A DNA stretch of 64,000 nucleotides, from the NCBI RefSeq assembly GCF_014638845.1, contig NZ_BMFP01000002.1:62001-126000 (forward strand). The letters run 5' to 3'. Source of the DNA: Pontibacter amylolyticus. Its GTDB lineage: Bacteria; Bacteroidota; Bacteroidia; Cytophagales; Hymenobacteraceae. Position numbers and translations under genes: made by a program. Positions 36,369 through 45,322 of this stretch are shown one piece after another. The notes beneath the pieces were generated by a model. The model searched no databases. It was not told where the DNA came from and saw only the letters and a list, made by a program, of their open reading frames with translations. Within the stretch, counting starts at the first letter, position 1; each line of letters opens with the position of its first letter.

Positions 36369-36420
36369 GTTGAATTGTTAAATGGTTGCCGTCAGATAAA
36401 AACAATTTAACCATTCAACC
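36369..36420. repeat. Imperfect inverted repeat between terC and yajQ
   Basis: GTTGAATTGTTAAATGGTTG at 36369-36388 is nearly complementary to CAATTTAACCATTCAAC at 36403-36419. A direct relative of the left arm recurs at 37018-37045. Similar AT-rich repeats are common in intergenic DNA of this phylum. It may form a hairpin between the two genes. Confidence 0.55.
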
Positions 36421-36429
36421 ATGTAGCCA

Positions 36430-36927
36430 TTAAGATTTCATGTTGACGTACTGAAGCGGCATACCTATTTCTTCGGCGTTTGTACGCAAAACGGCGATCA
36501 CTTGCTGCAGATCGTCGATTTTTTTGCCTGTCACCCGGATAGTTTCGTCCATGATGGCTGCCGACACCTTCACCTTGCTGTCTTTGATCAGCTTCATGAT
36601 CTTTTTGGAAGTCTCCTTGTCGATGCCGGCTTTCACTTTGATGTCTTTCTTCACCATCGCTCCGCTCTGGTAGGCTTCCTTGGAAAAGTCGAGGGCGGTG
36701 GCGTCGAGACCCTGTTTTACCATTTTGCCGATGAGCACGTCTTCGGTGTGCTGCACGCGCATGTCATTTTCCATGCTGATGTGCACTTCATTGTTTTTCT
36801 TGTCGAACTCCAGCGAGCCTTTGGTGTCGCGGAAGTCGTAGCGGTTCATGATTTCCTTGCGGGCCACGTTTATCGCATTGTCCATGATCTGCGGATCTAC
36901 TTTGCTGATGATATCGAAAGATGCCAT
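36430..36927 (-). CDS. yajQ: YajQ family cyclic-di-GMP-binding protein
   Basis: A 165-residue protein of the DUF520/YajQ family: MASFDIISKVDPQIMDNAIN at the N-terminus, then NRYDFRDTKGSLEF and the C-terminal RVTGKKIDDLQQVIAVLR. It has two ferredoxin-like RNA-binding-type folds. Some family members bind cyclic di-GMP or nucleic acid and act as regulators. The cellular role here is unknown. Confidence 0.92.
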   Translation of the reverse strand: MASFDIISKVDPQIMDNAINVARKEIMNRYDFRDTKGSLEFDKKNNEVHISMENDMRVQHTEDVLIGKMVKQGLDATALDFSKEAYQSGAMVKKDIKVKAGIDKETSKKIMKLIKDSKVKVSAAIMDETIRVTGKKIDDLQQVIAVLRTNAEEIGMPLQYVNMKS

Positions 36928-37107
36928 AGTTTTTCGGGTTAGGTTAAATGATAAGATTTACACGGTTTATAAGCTGCAAAGTTATTTATCTAATTGTTGA
37001 TTGCTAGTTGTTGGATGGTTGAATTGTTAAATGGTTGAATTGTTGGTTGGCGAATGAATGGAACGCGCGGGATTTCTCTGTCTGAACCTTTATATAGGGT
37101 CCCCACC

Positions 37108-37142
37108 CAAGGATTTTCAGGATTAAAAGATTGACAGGATTC
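37108..37142 (-). repeat. Short dispersed repeat (AATCCTGTCAATC type), copy 2
   Basis: The reverse complement of the element at 26482-26515, with a few mismatches, lying about 330 bp from the larger repeat copy at 37468-37727. Confidence 0.7.
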
Positions 37143-37467
37143 TTGTGTAAAAGGAACCCACCCCTGCCCCTCCCGGGAGGGGAATCACCTCCCCCAACCC
37201 CTCCTAAAAACAGGAGGGGAGCGTGAACGATAGTTATCCTCCGCCCCCCTCTTTGTCGAGGGCCCCTATTCCCAAGGGGGACTTATATCATTACCTTAAT
37301 CAGGTATAAGCACTGTAGCTTCCGCGGTTTGGGATCCCACTGATTTAACACCCCCCTACCCCCAGACGGGAATTTTAGCTACTGCCATTTTACAGGTATA
37401 GGCCTCGTAGCAGCAGTTCCTTTGCTAGACCGGGTCCAACCACCCCTAACCCCTCCTTGTCTAAGGC
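37143..37467. other. Non-coding region rich in C-tract hairpins
   Basis: No gene is seen. The perfect palindrome CCCCTCCCGGGAGGGG lies at 37167-37182, a second stem CCCCTCCT / AGGAGGGG at about 37198-37219, and further runs of CCCC(T/A) follow. Four GGTATA words lie between 37300 and 37500. These are remnants of the same class of C-rich dispersed repeat seen at 26390-26420 and 52285-52380. Confidence 0.6.
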
Positions 37468-37727
37468 GGGGAATCCGTAACTGCCAATTCACAGGTATAA
37501 GCGCTGTAGTTACAGCATCACATTACTGGCAGGTATGGCAAGACTAACTTGCACCGGAAGCTATGAAACAAACAGCATTAGCCAGGTGCACTCTTGACGA
37601 TTTTTTGTTTGAGCGGTCAGCGAGTTCAAAATCGTCTTGATTTTTTTGCCTACTTTTTTTATCAAGAAAAAAAGTAGGGCCCGCCCGGCCAGGGCAAGCT
37701 ATAGAACAATCCAGGTTGCTATACCTG
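37468..37727 (-). repeat. Dispersed repeat element, copy 2 (opposite orientation)
   Basis: The reverse complement of this stretch aligns over its whole length with 26140-26392, from GGTATAGCAACC at one end to GGATTCCCC at the other. Blocks of near-identity are the AAAAAAGTAGG hairpin, the TCAAGACGATTTT stem and GTGCAAGTTAGTCTT. Outside those blocks the copies differ at many positions, so the duplication is not recent. Confidence 0.85.
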
Positions 37728-37848
37728 CAACAAGCAGTAGCTATACCACTTGCCCGCCGCTAGGTGAAAAGCGATTATGCAATAACACACCCGCTATACC
37801 TACCACACCACATTTTGTAGTAAACTTGCATTATAAAAACGCTACCGA

Positions 37849-38280
37849 ATGAAAGTCATAGAACCCGCTACCCCTGAGCAATTCAAACAGTACTACCAAC
37901 TCCGTTACGACACCCTGCGCAAGCCCTGGGACCAGCCCGAAGGCAGCGAACGAGCCGAGGATGATGAACAGGCCATACACGCCATGCTGGTGGACGACGA
38001 GGGCGAGGCCGTCGGCGTGTGCCGCCTGCACCTGAATACGCCGCAGGAAGGGCAGATCCGCTTTATGGGCGTGCGGGGCGACAAGCAGGGACTGCGCCTG
38101 GGCGACCGGCTGCTCAGTTACCTTGAGGACCGCGCGCGGCAGCTTGGAGCTACCTCCATTACCTTGCAGGCCCGTGAAAATGCCGTGAACTTTTACCGCC
38201 GCAACGGGTATGACGTAATAGAAAAATCATACCTGTTGTTTGGTTCTATTCAGCACTACAAAATGGCCAAGCAACTCTAA
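37849..38280 (+). CDS. GNAT family N-acetyltransferase
   Basis: A 143-residue GNAT acyltransferase. The acetyl-CoA pyrophosphate loop is in MGVRGDKQGLRLGDRLLSYL (QGLRLG in place of the usual QxxGxG/A), and the C-terminal NAVNFYRRNGYDVI motif is typical. The acceptor substrate is unknown. It is 12 bp upstream of a lipocalin gene, so the two are likely co-transcribed. Confidence 0.88.
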   Translation: MKVIEPATPEQFKQYYQLRYDTLRKPWDQPEGSERAEDDEQAIHAMLVDDEGEAVGVCRLHLNTPQEGQIRFMGVRGDKQGLRLGDRLLSYLEDRARQLGATSITLQARENAVNFYRRNGYDVIEKSYLLFGSIQHYKMAKQL

Positions 38281-38292
38281 CACGTTGCAGAA

Positions 38293-38841
38293 ATGGCTTT
38301 GGACAAAAACAAAAAACTTATCCTGACTGCCGGTGCGGTGTTGCTCGGCGCCGCTATCATCAGCAGTTGCAGCAGCACAAACGCACCCCTCGAAACGGTG
38401 CCCAACGTGGACCTGGAGCGCTACATGGGCAGGTGGTACGAGATCGCTTCCATCCCGCAGCGCTTCACCAAAGGCTGCCGCTGCACCACAGCCGACTATA
38501 AATTCAATACCAAAGAGGGCTATGTGGAGGTATACAACTCCTGCCTGAAAAAAGGCAAAACGAGTGATGTGAAGGGGAAGGCTTTTCCGGTGGAGGGCAG
38601 TAACAACAGCAAGCTCAGGGTACAGTTCTTCTGGCCTTTTAAAGGCGACTACTGGATCCTGGAGCTCGACCCGGAGTACCGTTATGTGATGGTGGGTGCG
38701 CCCGACCGCGAAAGTCTCTGGCTCCTCTCCCGCACCCCTACCATGGACGATGCCACTTACGCCAGACTAGAGCAACTGGCCAATGCCAAGGGCTTCCCGG
38801 TGGAACAGTTGCAAATGACGGATCAGGAGTGCGCCGAATAG
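38293..38841 (+). CDS. Bacterial lipocalin (Blc-like lipoprotein)
   Basis: A 182-residue lipoprotein with lipobox AIISSC (Cys26). The lipocalin signature is MGRWYEIASIPQRF, followed by GCRCTTADYKF and WLLSRTPTMDDATY, matching Blc, an outer-membrane lipocalin that binds lysophospholipids. The length is normal. It follows the GNAT gene by 12 bp. Confidence 0.93.
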   Translation: MALDKNKKLILTAGAVLLGAAIISSCSSTNAPLETVPNVDLERYMGRWYEIASIPQRFTKGCRCTTADYKFNTKEGYVEVYNSCLKKGKTSDVKGKAFPVEGSNNSKLRVQFFWPFKGDYWILELDPEYRYVMVGAPDRESLWLLSRTPTMDDATYARLEQLANAKGFPVEQLQMTDQECAE

Positions 38842-38909
38842 CGGGTGTAGTGCAATAGCGTGTGTAGAGCAACACAGTCAGTTAGCTTATAACTAAGCCG
38901 GGGCTAGGG

Positions 38910-40109
38910 TTAAAGCTTATAATCGAGCGGCAGCATATCGCCTACTTTCTCCCAGGCCCAGTACCCTTCGAACAGCACATCAAGCGGGTTCAGAAAATTG
39001 CCTGAGGCTTCTACTTCTACCACATTTGACTGCAAAGAGAAAACCGACGTTTGGTACGTAGGCTTGCGGGCGCTGCCTCCATTCAGAAAATTGGAAGTAC
39101 TGCTGACGTAAGCCGGCTCTTCCTGCTCACCGGTATACACCACTTGCATGAATTGCTCAAAAGACAAACGGGCTTTGCCTCTGCCAGTTGTCAGGTACTC
39201 GCTGTAAGGAACGGGATTTATGTCTAACCGCTCTACAAAGCGTGGAAAGCGGGCGCGTTTCAGAATGTCGCTGATGCTGTCGGAAACAATGGTCGTGTTG
39301 CCACAGGCCCTCAGGTGCGCCCGCGCGCCTTCTATTTCTTCGTCTGTAGGCCGGTTGGGGTTAGGCAGGCGGTACAGGCGGCGCAGGTTAAAGCCCTCTT
39401 CTACAAGGCGCTGCTGCTGCAGTGCCCGGGCAAAGTGCATGGCGGAGCCTCTGTAAGCCGACTCCCTGTTCTTGTCCCAGCGGCGTTGTTTGCTTTTGCT
39501 GCCCTGCATCGGTTCGTAACGCGGGTAGCCCTCGAAGGTGACATACCCCTCTTTTGTTCGGTAGGTGAAGTCTGTCAGCTGGTACTCCACCTTGTAGCCC
39601 AGCAAATTGTTTTCGATTATAAGCGGACCTCTGGCTGATACCACCAATACGCCACTGCGCTGGTCAAAATCAATGGTCAGCACTTCCGGGTTTAAAAGTT
39701 TGCAGCCCTTTGCAATCCAGCTCCGGCCAAGAAAGTTTTCTTTGAATACTTCCAGGTTGTCGTGCCACTGCACATCGCGTTTCCCTTGTACTTCTACTAC
39801 GCCCAGCACGTGCGCCTTGGGTGTCAGCTTAAAGAGGATGGAGGGAGGCAGGCTATCGGCCTGCACCCGGTGCACCAGCGGTTCGTAGCCCAGGTATGAG
39901 ATGATGACTTCGTACGTGCCTGCAGGCATTGCAAGCGCGAATTCGCCTTTATCGTTGGTGTTGGTTCCGCGCGTAGTGGTGTTCAGGTAAACCGACACAA
40001 ATTCAATGGGATCGTTGGTGGCAGCATCTACCACACGGCCTTTCAGTGTCTGGGCCTGCAGCGTCAGAACGAACGAGAAGAAGAAAGAGAAAAGGAGCGC
40101 CTGTTTCAT
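38910..40109 (-). CDS. Carboxypeptidase-like regulatory domain protein
   Basis: A 399-residue secreted protein with a signal peptide (MKQALLFSFFFSFVLTLQAQ) and a carboxypeptidase-D-like beta-sandwich (about 22-105, LKGRVVDAATNDPIEFVSVY). The large remainder has no recognised catalytic motif. An in-frame upstream start would add 68 residues without family features, so I start at 40109. From memory such proteins occur in Bacteroidota surface systems, but no function is known. It is the last of three minus-strand genes. Confidence 0.82.
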   Translation of the reverse strand: MKQALLFSFFFSFVLTLQAQTLKGRVVDAATNDPIEFVSVYLNTTTRGTNTNDKGEFALAMPAGTYEVIISYLGYEPLVHRVQADSLPPSILFKLTPKAHVLGVVEVQGKRDVQWHDNLEVFKENFLGRSWIAKGCKLLNPEVLTIDFDQRSGVLVVSARGPLIIENNLLGYKVEYQLTDFTYRTKEGYVTFEGYPRYEPMQGSKSKQRRWDKNRESAYRGSAMHFARALQQQRLVEEGFNLRRLYRLPNPNRPTDEEIEGARAHLRACGNTTIVSDSISDILKRARFPRFVERLDINPVPYSEYLTTGRGKARLSFEQFMQVVYTGEQEEPAYVSSTSNFLNGGSARKPTYQTSVFSLQSNVVEVEASGNFLNPLDVLFEGYWAWEKVGDMLPLDYKL

Positions 40110-40164
40110 ATATCTGAAACTACTAATATCTCTCCTTAAAATCAACCCTATACCTGGCCAGCGC

Positions 40165-40788
40165 TCAACACGCCCGCCACAACCCGGTCGTATCTTCTGC
40201 GGCGGTACCGTCAATAGGTATAGGGGACTCCTGCAATACGGGGTCTTCTTCCTGGTTGAAGCGGTCGGCGCTGAATAGGAAGGACACGATGCCCAGCAAC
40301 AGCAGAAAAACAAAAGGGATGACCAGGTTGAGATAAAAGAAATTGCGCAGCGGCTCGTGCAGTTTCTGGAAGCGCTTCAGGTATAGGAAAAGCAGCACAC
40401 CCACCAAAAGGTAGAGCGGAACCACGGCATAGAAGATCACCTGCCAGCCAAACCAGTTCTGGTATCGGAAAATGAGCGCCAGCAAGGCTGTCACCAGCGA
40501 AAAACTACTGAACGCGCCCAGCAGCGCCAGCCATACGTTCGAAACGATGTAGAAAAAAGACAGGCCGACCTGCACCAGCAGCAGCAACATGAGCACGGCC
40601 ATGGCGAACACGAACACAAAACTGCCGCCCGTCAGCCCCAGAAACTTCATAACGACCCCTACCACCGCCATACCCATGGCAATGTAAAGCACCAGCGTGA
40701 ACGAGCGGATGAACGAGATCAGCTGATACCGCACGTCTGCTACCAGCGAGCGTCTTTCGTGCCGGAGGGGATGTTGTTCGAAGGTCAT
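40165..40788 (-). CDS. Five-helix membrane protein of unknown function
   Basis: A 207-residue membrane protein. Predicted helices are at about 28-50, 55-75, 80-105, 117-140 and 153-175, with a basic cytosolic N-terminus and an acidic C-terminal tail. I do not recognise a family. It is 10 bp downstream of the DUF4174 gene and 55 bp upstream of the carboxypeptidase-like-domain gene, suggesting one transcript. Confidence 0.7.
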   Translation of the reverse strand: MTFEQHPLRHERRSLVADVRYQLISFIRSFTLVLYIAMGMAVVGVVMKFLGLTGGSFVFVFAMAVLMLLLLVQVGLSFFYIVSNVWLALLGAFSSFSLVTALLALIFRYQNWFGWQVIFYAVVPLYLLVGVLLFLYLKRFQKLHEPLRNFFYLNLVIPFVFLLLLGIVSFLFSADRFNQEEDPVLQESPIPIDGTAAEDTTGLWRAC

Positions 40789-40798
40789 GACAGTTCTT

Positions 40799-41230
40799 TT
40801 AGTCCTGTTTACGCATTTCCTGTCGGCGCATCGGCATCTGGTCGATTATTTTAAAGACCTCTTCCAATGGCACTGCTTTCGGGCTCCGGTATTTTTCCAG
40901 CCCGTCTTTCCCCAGCAAAACCAAGGTATAGACACCGGGTGCGACCGCAAACTTTTGCAGCAGTTCTTCCCGCATACCCGCCTCCTTGCCACCTGGTACC
41001 AGCTCCAGAACTTCCAGTTGTCGCTCGGCTATACCTTGCGTGTTTTTGCGGACTCTATTTTGTTGCTCAACAAAATCCGCATTGTCTGGTGCGGGAGCAA
41101 ACAGCAGGAGCACACGTTTTTCCCATTGTAAATCATCCAGTTTCATAGGCGTTTTGGTTTGGGCGAGCAGCAGATGGGGCAGCAGCAGCGCCAGACAAAA
41201 TGCAGTTCTAAAGAAATGATTCAGGTTCAT
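40799..41230 (-). CDS. DUF4174 secreted protein
   Basis: A 143-residue protein with a signal peptide (about 1-23, ending LLLAQ) and a DUF4174 domain: KLDDLQWEKRVLLLFAPAPDN, then YTLVLLGKDGLEKYRSPKAVP. The fold is thioredoxin-like but lacks a CxxC motif. The function is unknown. It is the first gene of a minus-strand trio. Confidence 0.82.
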   Translation of the reverse strand: MNLNHFFRTAFCLALLLPHLLLAQTKTPMKLDDLQWEKRVLLLFAPAPDNADFVEQQNRVRKNTQGIAERQLEVLELVPGGKEAGMREELLQKFAVAPGVYTLVLLGKDGLEKYRSPKAVPLEEVFKIIDQMPMRRQEMRKQD

Positions 41231-41355
41231 ACTATAGCATACGTGTAGGCGGCATAGTAAGGTATAAGCGGGGGTTTGTCGAACATCAGTGACAATTCAT
41301 CTATTTTTTTGAATATACTTTAGAATACACCAGATGAATCTCAAAATAATTCCAC

Positions 41356-41363
41356 TACCTTTG
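41356..41363 (+). promoter_or_regulatory. -7 box (TACCTTTG) upstream of the second TonB-dependent receptor
   Basis: TACCTTTG matches the -7 consensus, 44 bp before the ATG at 41408. There is no clear TTG at the -33 distance, so this is only moderately supported. Confidence 0.4.
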
Positions 41364-41407
41364 CGCCCTGAAAAACACACGCAACCACTACCACACAAAA
41401 TAAAACC

Positions 41408-43783
41408 ATGAAATCCAAAGCGTTAACCGCTTCAAAGGCCTTGTTTTGGCTTTTAATCATCTGTGCTCCAATCGCAAGCATGGGCCAGCAACTCTCCCAA
41501 ACCATTCGTGGCAAAGTCATCGACAAAGAGTCGCAGGAGCCGCTCATTGGGGCCACCGTTGCCATCCTCACCACTACCCCAGCCATAGGCGTAACCACCG
41601 ATGTAAGCGGCAGCTTCCGCCTCGACAAAGTACCAGTGGGTCGCCATACCCTGCGTATCAGTTACCTCGGCTACGAAGAGCAGGTGCTACCCGAGCTATT
41701 GCTGGGCTCGGGCAAGGAACTGGTGCTGAACATCGGCCTGAGCGAATCCTTCAGAAAACTGCAGGAAGTCGTGATTAGCGCCGAGCAGCAGAGCAAGGGA
41801 AATCCGCTGAACGAGATGGCGATGATCAGTTCGCGCTCCATTTCAGTGGAGGAAACCAAGCGCTATGCCGCCAGCGTGAACGACCCTGCCCGTGCCGCCC
41901 AGAACTACGCGGGCGTGGGCATCAGTCAGGACATGAGCAACGAAATCGTGGTGCGGGGCAACTCGCCGCGGGGCGTGCTCTGGCGTGTGGAGGGCATTGA
42001 AGTGCCCAACCCGAGCCACTTTGCCGAAGAGGGAGCGGCGGGCGGTGCCGTAAGCATTCTGAGCGTGAACATGCTCGACAACTCCGACTTCAACACAGGT
42101 GCTTTCCCAGCCGAATATGGCAATGCGCTGTCAGGTATTTTCGACATCCGCCTGCGCAACGGCAACAACGAAAAGCGCGAGTATGCGCTGCAGGCAGGTA
42201 TACTGGGTATAGACTTTGCCGCCGAAGGTCCGTTCAAGGCGGGCTCCAAAGCCTCTTATCTGGCAAATTACCGCTACTCCACGCTGGCCATGCTCAATAA
42301 AATTGGCGTCAAGATTTCGGGTGATGCTGTGCCTGTTTTCCAGGATTTCTCCTTTAAGCTATACCTGCCCACGGCCAAAGTGGGCTACTTCTCTTTCTGG
42401 GGACTAGGCGGTTTGAGCGAGCAGAACGTGAAAGCAGAGCGTGACAGCGAAAAATGGGAGGGCTACCTCGACCGTTTCGACGACCGCTTTCAGGCGCGCA
42501 TGGCTTCTACAGGTATAAGCCACATCCTGTTCCTCGGCAAAAACGATTACATCGAGTCCACGCTCTCTTTCTCCACGAGTGGCAACAAGGTATGGGTCGA
42601 CTCGCTGCAGGCAGACTACACGGCCATTCCTTTCTACCGCCACGATTTCGCGCAGCAGGCTACCCGTTTCTCCTCGCTCTACAACCGTAAGTTCAACAAC
42701 CGCCATACTTTGCGCACAGGCATCATCCTGAGCCAGCTGGGCTACGACTCGTACGCAGGCGGGCGCAACATCGAGTACGAAGAAGGCGAGTTTGTAAACC
42801 AGCGCGGCAACACGCAAATGGCGCAGGCTTTTGCGCAGTGGAAGTACCGCTTCACCGAGCAGCTCACCCTCAACACGGGTCTGCACAGCCTCCACTTCGG
42901 ACTGAACGGCAACACCGTAGTAGAGCCGCGCATGGGTATGAAATACCAGCTCGATGCCGCCCGCTCGTTTAGCGCTGCCGTTGGTCTGCACAGCCGCCAC
43001 GACGCCCTCACTGCCTACTTTGCGCAGCAGCGCCAAACCGACGGTAGCTATACCCAGCCCAACCGCAAACTGGGCCTGACACGCGCCGCGCACTATGTGC
43101 TGGGCTACGACCAGATGCTGCGCGAAGACCTCCGTCTGAAAGTGGAGACCTATTACCAGCACCTCTTCAACGTGCCCGTAGGTATAGCCGAAAACAGCAC
43201 CTACTCCGCCCTCAACTACGAGCGGGGTGTGAGCCGTGAGACCTTGGTGAACGAGGGCACTGGCCGCAACTACGGCGTGGAGATGACACTGGAGAAGTTT
43301 TTCACCAACAACTACTACTTTTTGCTTACCACCTCGCTCTACGACTCCAAATACAGCGCCCGCGACGGCAGTCTGCGCGACACCCGCTTCAACGGCAACC
43401 ACATTGTGAATCTGTTGGCAGGCAAGGAGTTTAAAGTGGGCAGCAACAAGCAAAACCTGATTGGCCTGAACGGCAAGGTGATGTGGGCTGGCGGCAACCG
43501 CTATACCCCGATTGACCTGGAGAAATCAAAAGAGATGAAGTACGAAGTGCTCGACGCAGCCAACCGCTTCGGGGTACAGACGCCCGACTACTTCCGCTCC
43601 GACATACGGGTGAGTTACCGCAAAAACAGACCGAACGCCAGCTACATCCTGTCGCTTGACATCCAGAACTTCACCAACCGCCAGAACGTGTTTGGTGTGC
43701 AGTACGACCGCATAAAAGAAGAGGTGATTACACGCCACATGGTGGGCATGCTGCCGATTCTGAATTACCGCGTGGAGTTTTAG
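41408..43783 (+). CDS. TonB-dependent receptor
   Basis: A 791-residue outer-membrane receptor. A signal peptide (about 1-27) is followed by a carboxypeptidase-like domain (about 33-115, IRGKVIDKESQEPLIGATV) and a plug domain (about 125-245, with DMSNEIVVRGNSPRGVLWRVEG). A 22-strand-type barrel ends GMLPILNYRVEF. It is monocistronic, with a promoter-like element upstream and a bidirectional terminator downstream. The substrate is unknown. Confidence 0.92.
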   Translation: MKSKALTASKALFWLLIICAPIASMGQQLSQTIRGKVIDKESQEPLIGATVAILTTTPAIGVTTDVSGSFRLDKVPVGRHTLRISYLGYEEQVLPELLLGSGKELVLNIGLSESFRKLQEVVISAEQQSKGNPLNEMAMISSRSISVEETKRYAASVNDPARAAQNYAGVGISQDMSNEIVVRGNSPRGVLWRVEGIEVPNPSHFAEEGAAGGAVSILSVNMLDNSDFNTGAFPAEYGNALSGIFDIRLRNGNNEKREYALQAGILGIDFAAEGPFKAGSKASYLANYRYSTLAMLNKIGVKISGDAVPVFQDFSFKLYLPTAKVGYFSFWGLGGLSEQNVKAERDSEKWEGYLDRFDDRFQARMASTGISHILFLGKNDYIESTLSFSTSGNKVWVDSLQADYTAIPFYRHDFAQQATRFSSLYNRKFNNRHTLRTGIILSQLGYDSYAGGRNIEYEEGEFVNQRGNTQMAQAFAQWKYRFTEQLTLNTGLHSLHFGLNGNTVVEPRMGMKYQLDAARSFSAAVGLHSRHDALTAYFAQQRQTDGSYTQPNRKLGLTRAAHYVLGYDQMLREDLRLKVETYYQHLFNVPVGIAENSTYSALNYERGVSRETLVNEGTGRNYGVEMTLEKFFTNNYYFLLTTSLYDSKYSARDGSLRDTRFNGNHIVNLLAGKEFKVGSNKQNLIGLNGKVMWAGGNRYTPIDLEKSKEMKYEVLDAANRFGVQTPDYFRSDIRVSYRKNRPNASYILSLDIQNFTNRQNVFGVQYDRIKEEVITRHMVGMLPILNYRVEF

Positions 43784-43807
43784 TGCTTTTCTCAGCTATG
43801 AAAACAG

Positions 43808-43844
43808 AGGGCGGCTGCTTTATTTAGGTAGCCGCCCTATTTTG
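43808..43844. terminator. Bidirectional terminator between convergent genes
   Basis: AGGGCGGCT at 43808-43816 and AGCCGCCCT at 43830-43838 form a 9-bp GC-rich stem followed by ATTTTG. It sits between the plus-strand receptor gene and the minus-strand membrane operon, and overlaps the last codons of the operon's final gene. Confidence 0.75.
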
Positions 43845-44284
43845 TGCAGCGGCTGCTCTTTTTCAATGTGCTGCACTGAGTCGGCCACCTGCAGAAACAG
43901 GGTGTCGCTAAGCGGCAGTGTATTGGTTTGGTTGTGAAGAGTCAACGCTTCGGAACCAGCCGGGTCGCCGGTGTCGCGTTTGAGGGCACCGTTCAGGATG
44001 ATGAGTTTGAAGAACAGGATGAAACCAACCACCGCCAGGGCATGGACCAGGAGCGCTCCCTTGTTATGCGTATCGGCTGGGGTTGTAAGTACAGCGATCA
44101 ACCGTCGGATCAACAGCACAGCGCCGATCACCAGCACCAGCAGCCCCACCATGTGGTGCGCTCCGGGTGCGTGCGCGTACTCCCAGCCAAATAGTAGATA
44201 AGTGAGCCAGACCAGCGCAGCTCCACCCGCATAATAAGTGAGTCCGCGTGCTATACCTGTCACAAACTGCTTCTCGATGCGCAT
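43820..44284 (-). CDS. Membrane protein of unknown function (operon end)
   Basis: A 154-residue protein with three predicted membrane helices (about 14-33, 44-60 and 80-98) and a periplasmic-looking C-terminal tail. No family is recognised. It is separated by only 3 bp from the gene at 44288-44776 and is the last gene of a five-gene membrane-protein operon. Confidence 0.65.
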   Translation of the reverse strand: MRIEKQFVTGIARGLTYYAGGAALVWLTYLLFGWEYAHAPGAHHMVGLLVLVIGAVLLIRRLIAVLTTPADTHNKGALLVHALAVVGFILFFKLIILNGALKRDTGDPAGSEALTLHNQTNTLPLSDTLFLQVADSVQHIEKEQPLHKIGRLPK

Positions 44285-44287
44285 ATT

Positions 44288-44776
44288 CTATCCCTGTAGT
44301 TTCATATCGGTCAGGTCACGCAGCTCTGCCTGCAGGTCCTGCGCCATCTGTTGCATCTCCTGCATGGCCTGCTCTTTTGTTTTGCGCTGCAGCAGGTGCA
44401 GTTTCACGTCATCCGACAGCTTAATGTAGCCGTCGTAGCACTCGAATTGGAAGGTACTCATCGACCCTCTTGACTCGCTAACCCGCTTGTAGTTGTTCCG
44501 TTTCACAAAAAGGAAATCAATGCCGGCCAGTGGCAGCATTTCACCCAACGTTATACCTGCAAACCGCACGCCTTCGCGGCAGGTCATTTGTGCCAGGTCA
44601 AATTCTGTTCGGTAGTGCGTGAACTGCGTGATAATGGCGGTCGGAAGAAAAGCGTAGGCCGCTACCGAGCCGTTTACAATCATGGTGATGGCCAGGGTGG
44701 TGGTGAGCCAGCCGAGCGCCCGGGCGCTTGCGCTGAAATAATGACCGGTGTGGTAGCTGTGTCGGGTGGCTGACAT
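44288..44776 (-). CDS. Membrane protein of unknown function, paralogue of the gene at 62038-62523
   Basis: A 162-residue protein. Two membrane helices lie at about 20-45, followed by a soluble C-terminal domain. The C-terminal half resembles the protein at 62038-62523: both have an F-x-K+N segment, an acidic/aromatic strand, and end in (M/L)AQ(D/E)LQ(A/T)E(L/I)RDLT. No family name is known to me. It lies 30 bp after the GDYXXLXY gene and 3 bp before the last operon gene. Confidence 0.65.
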   Translation of the reverse strand: MSATRHSYHTGHYFSASARALGWLTTTLAITMIVNGSVAAYAFLPTAIITQFTHYRTEFDLAQMTCREGVRFAGITLGEMLPLAGIDFLFVKRNNYKRVSESRGSMSTFQFECYDGYIKLSDDVKLHLLQRKTKEQAMQEMQQMAQDLQAELRDLTDMKLQG

Positions 44777-44806
44777 ACGCGTCTGAAATGATCGTCAAGA
44801 TAAGGT

Positions 44807-45322
44807 TTATTTCTGAGATACCTGCTCCCGTTTCGGCACGATCAGCTGCCTGTTTTCATCATACAAGCCTACTAATATGCTGTTGCCTTTATCATCCACT
44901 CTGAGCCCGCCATACTGCACTTTTTCAAACGTTTTGGCCTGTCCTTCCTCAAAAAAGTAAGACTCCGCCCCCAGGTTGAGCGACCAGCCGCCTTTGCTAT
45001 ACCTGAGCAGGACTTCGCCGGGGTGCAGCGGTTCTTTTTCTGGTTGGTAACGTACCAGCTGCGCCACGTTTTGGGAGTCCAGCTGCACAACGGCATACCC
45101 GCGACTGGGGAGTTTTTCCAGTTCCTGCGTCTGGCTGATGGCATAGCTGAGCACCATGTAATCGCCCTGCATGAGGGAGCGCGGGTCTACCGGGGCGAGG
45201 CTGAGCAGCACCAGTTGGCCATCTTTCAAAATCTCTTCCTTCTCCACCACCGAAAGATTGAAAAAGGCCAGCACCGCCACCAGGTTGACCAGCACGATGA
45301 TACTTTTGAGGTTACGCTTCAT
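44807..45322 (-). CDS. GDYXXLXY domain membrane protein
   Basis: A 171-residue protein with one N-terminal membrane helix (about 5-24). The family motif QGDYMVLSY is at about 52-60 (GDYxxLxY). These proteins are typically encoded next to DUF4401 and DUF2157 membrane proteins, as here, and their function is unknown. Its start overlaps the end of the DUF4401 gene by 11 bp. Confidence 0.88.
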   Translation of the reverse strand: MKRNLKSIIVLVNLVAVLAFFNLSVVEKEEILKDGQLVLLSLAPVDPRSLMQGDYMVLSYAISQTQELEKLPSRGYAVVQLDSQNVAQLVRYQPEKEPLHPGEVLLRYSKGGWSLNLGAESYFFEEGQAKTFEKVQYGGLRVDDKGNSILVGLYDENRQLIVPKREQVSQK

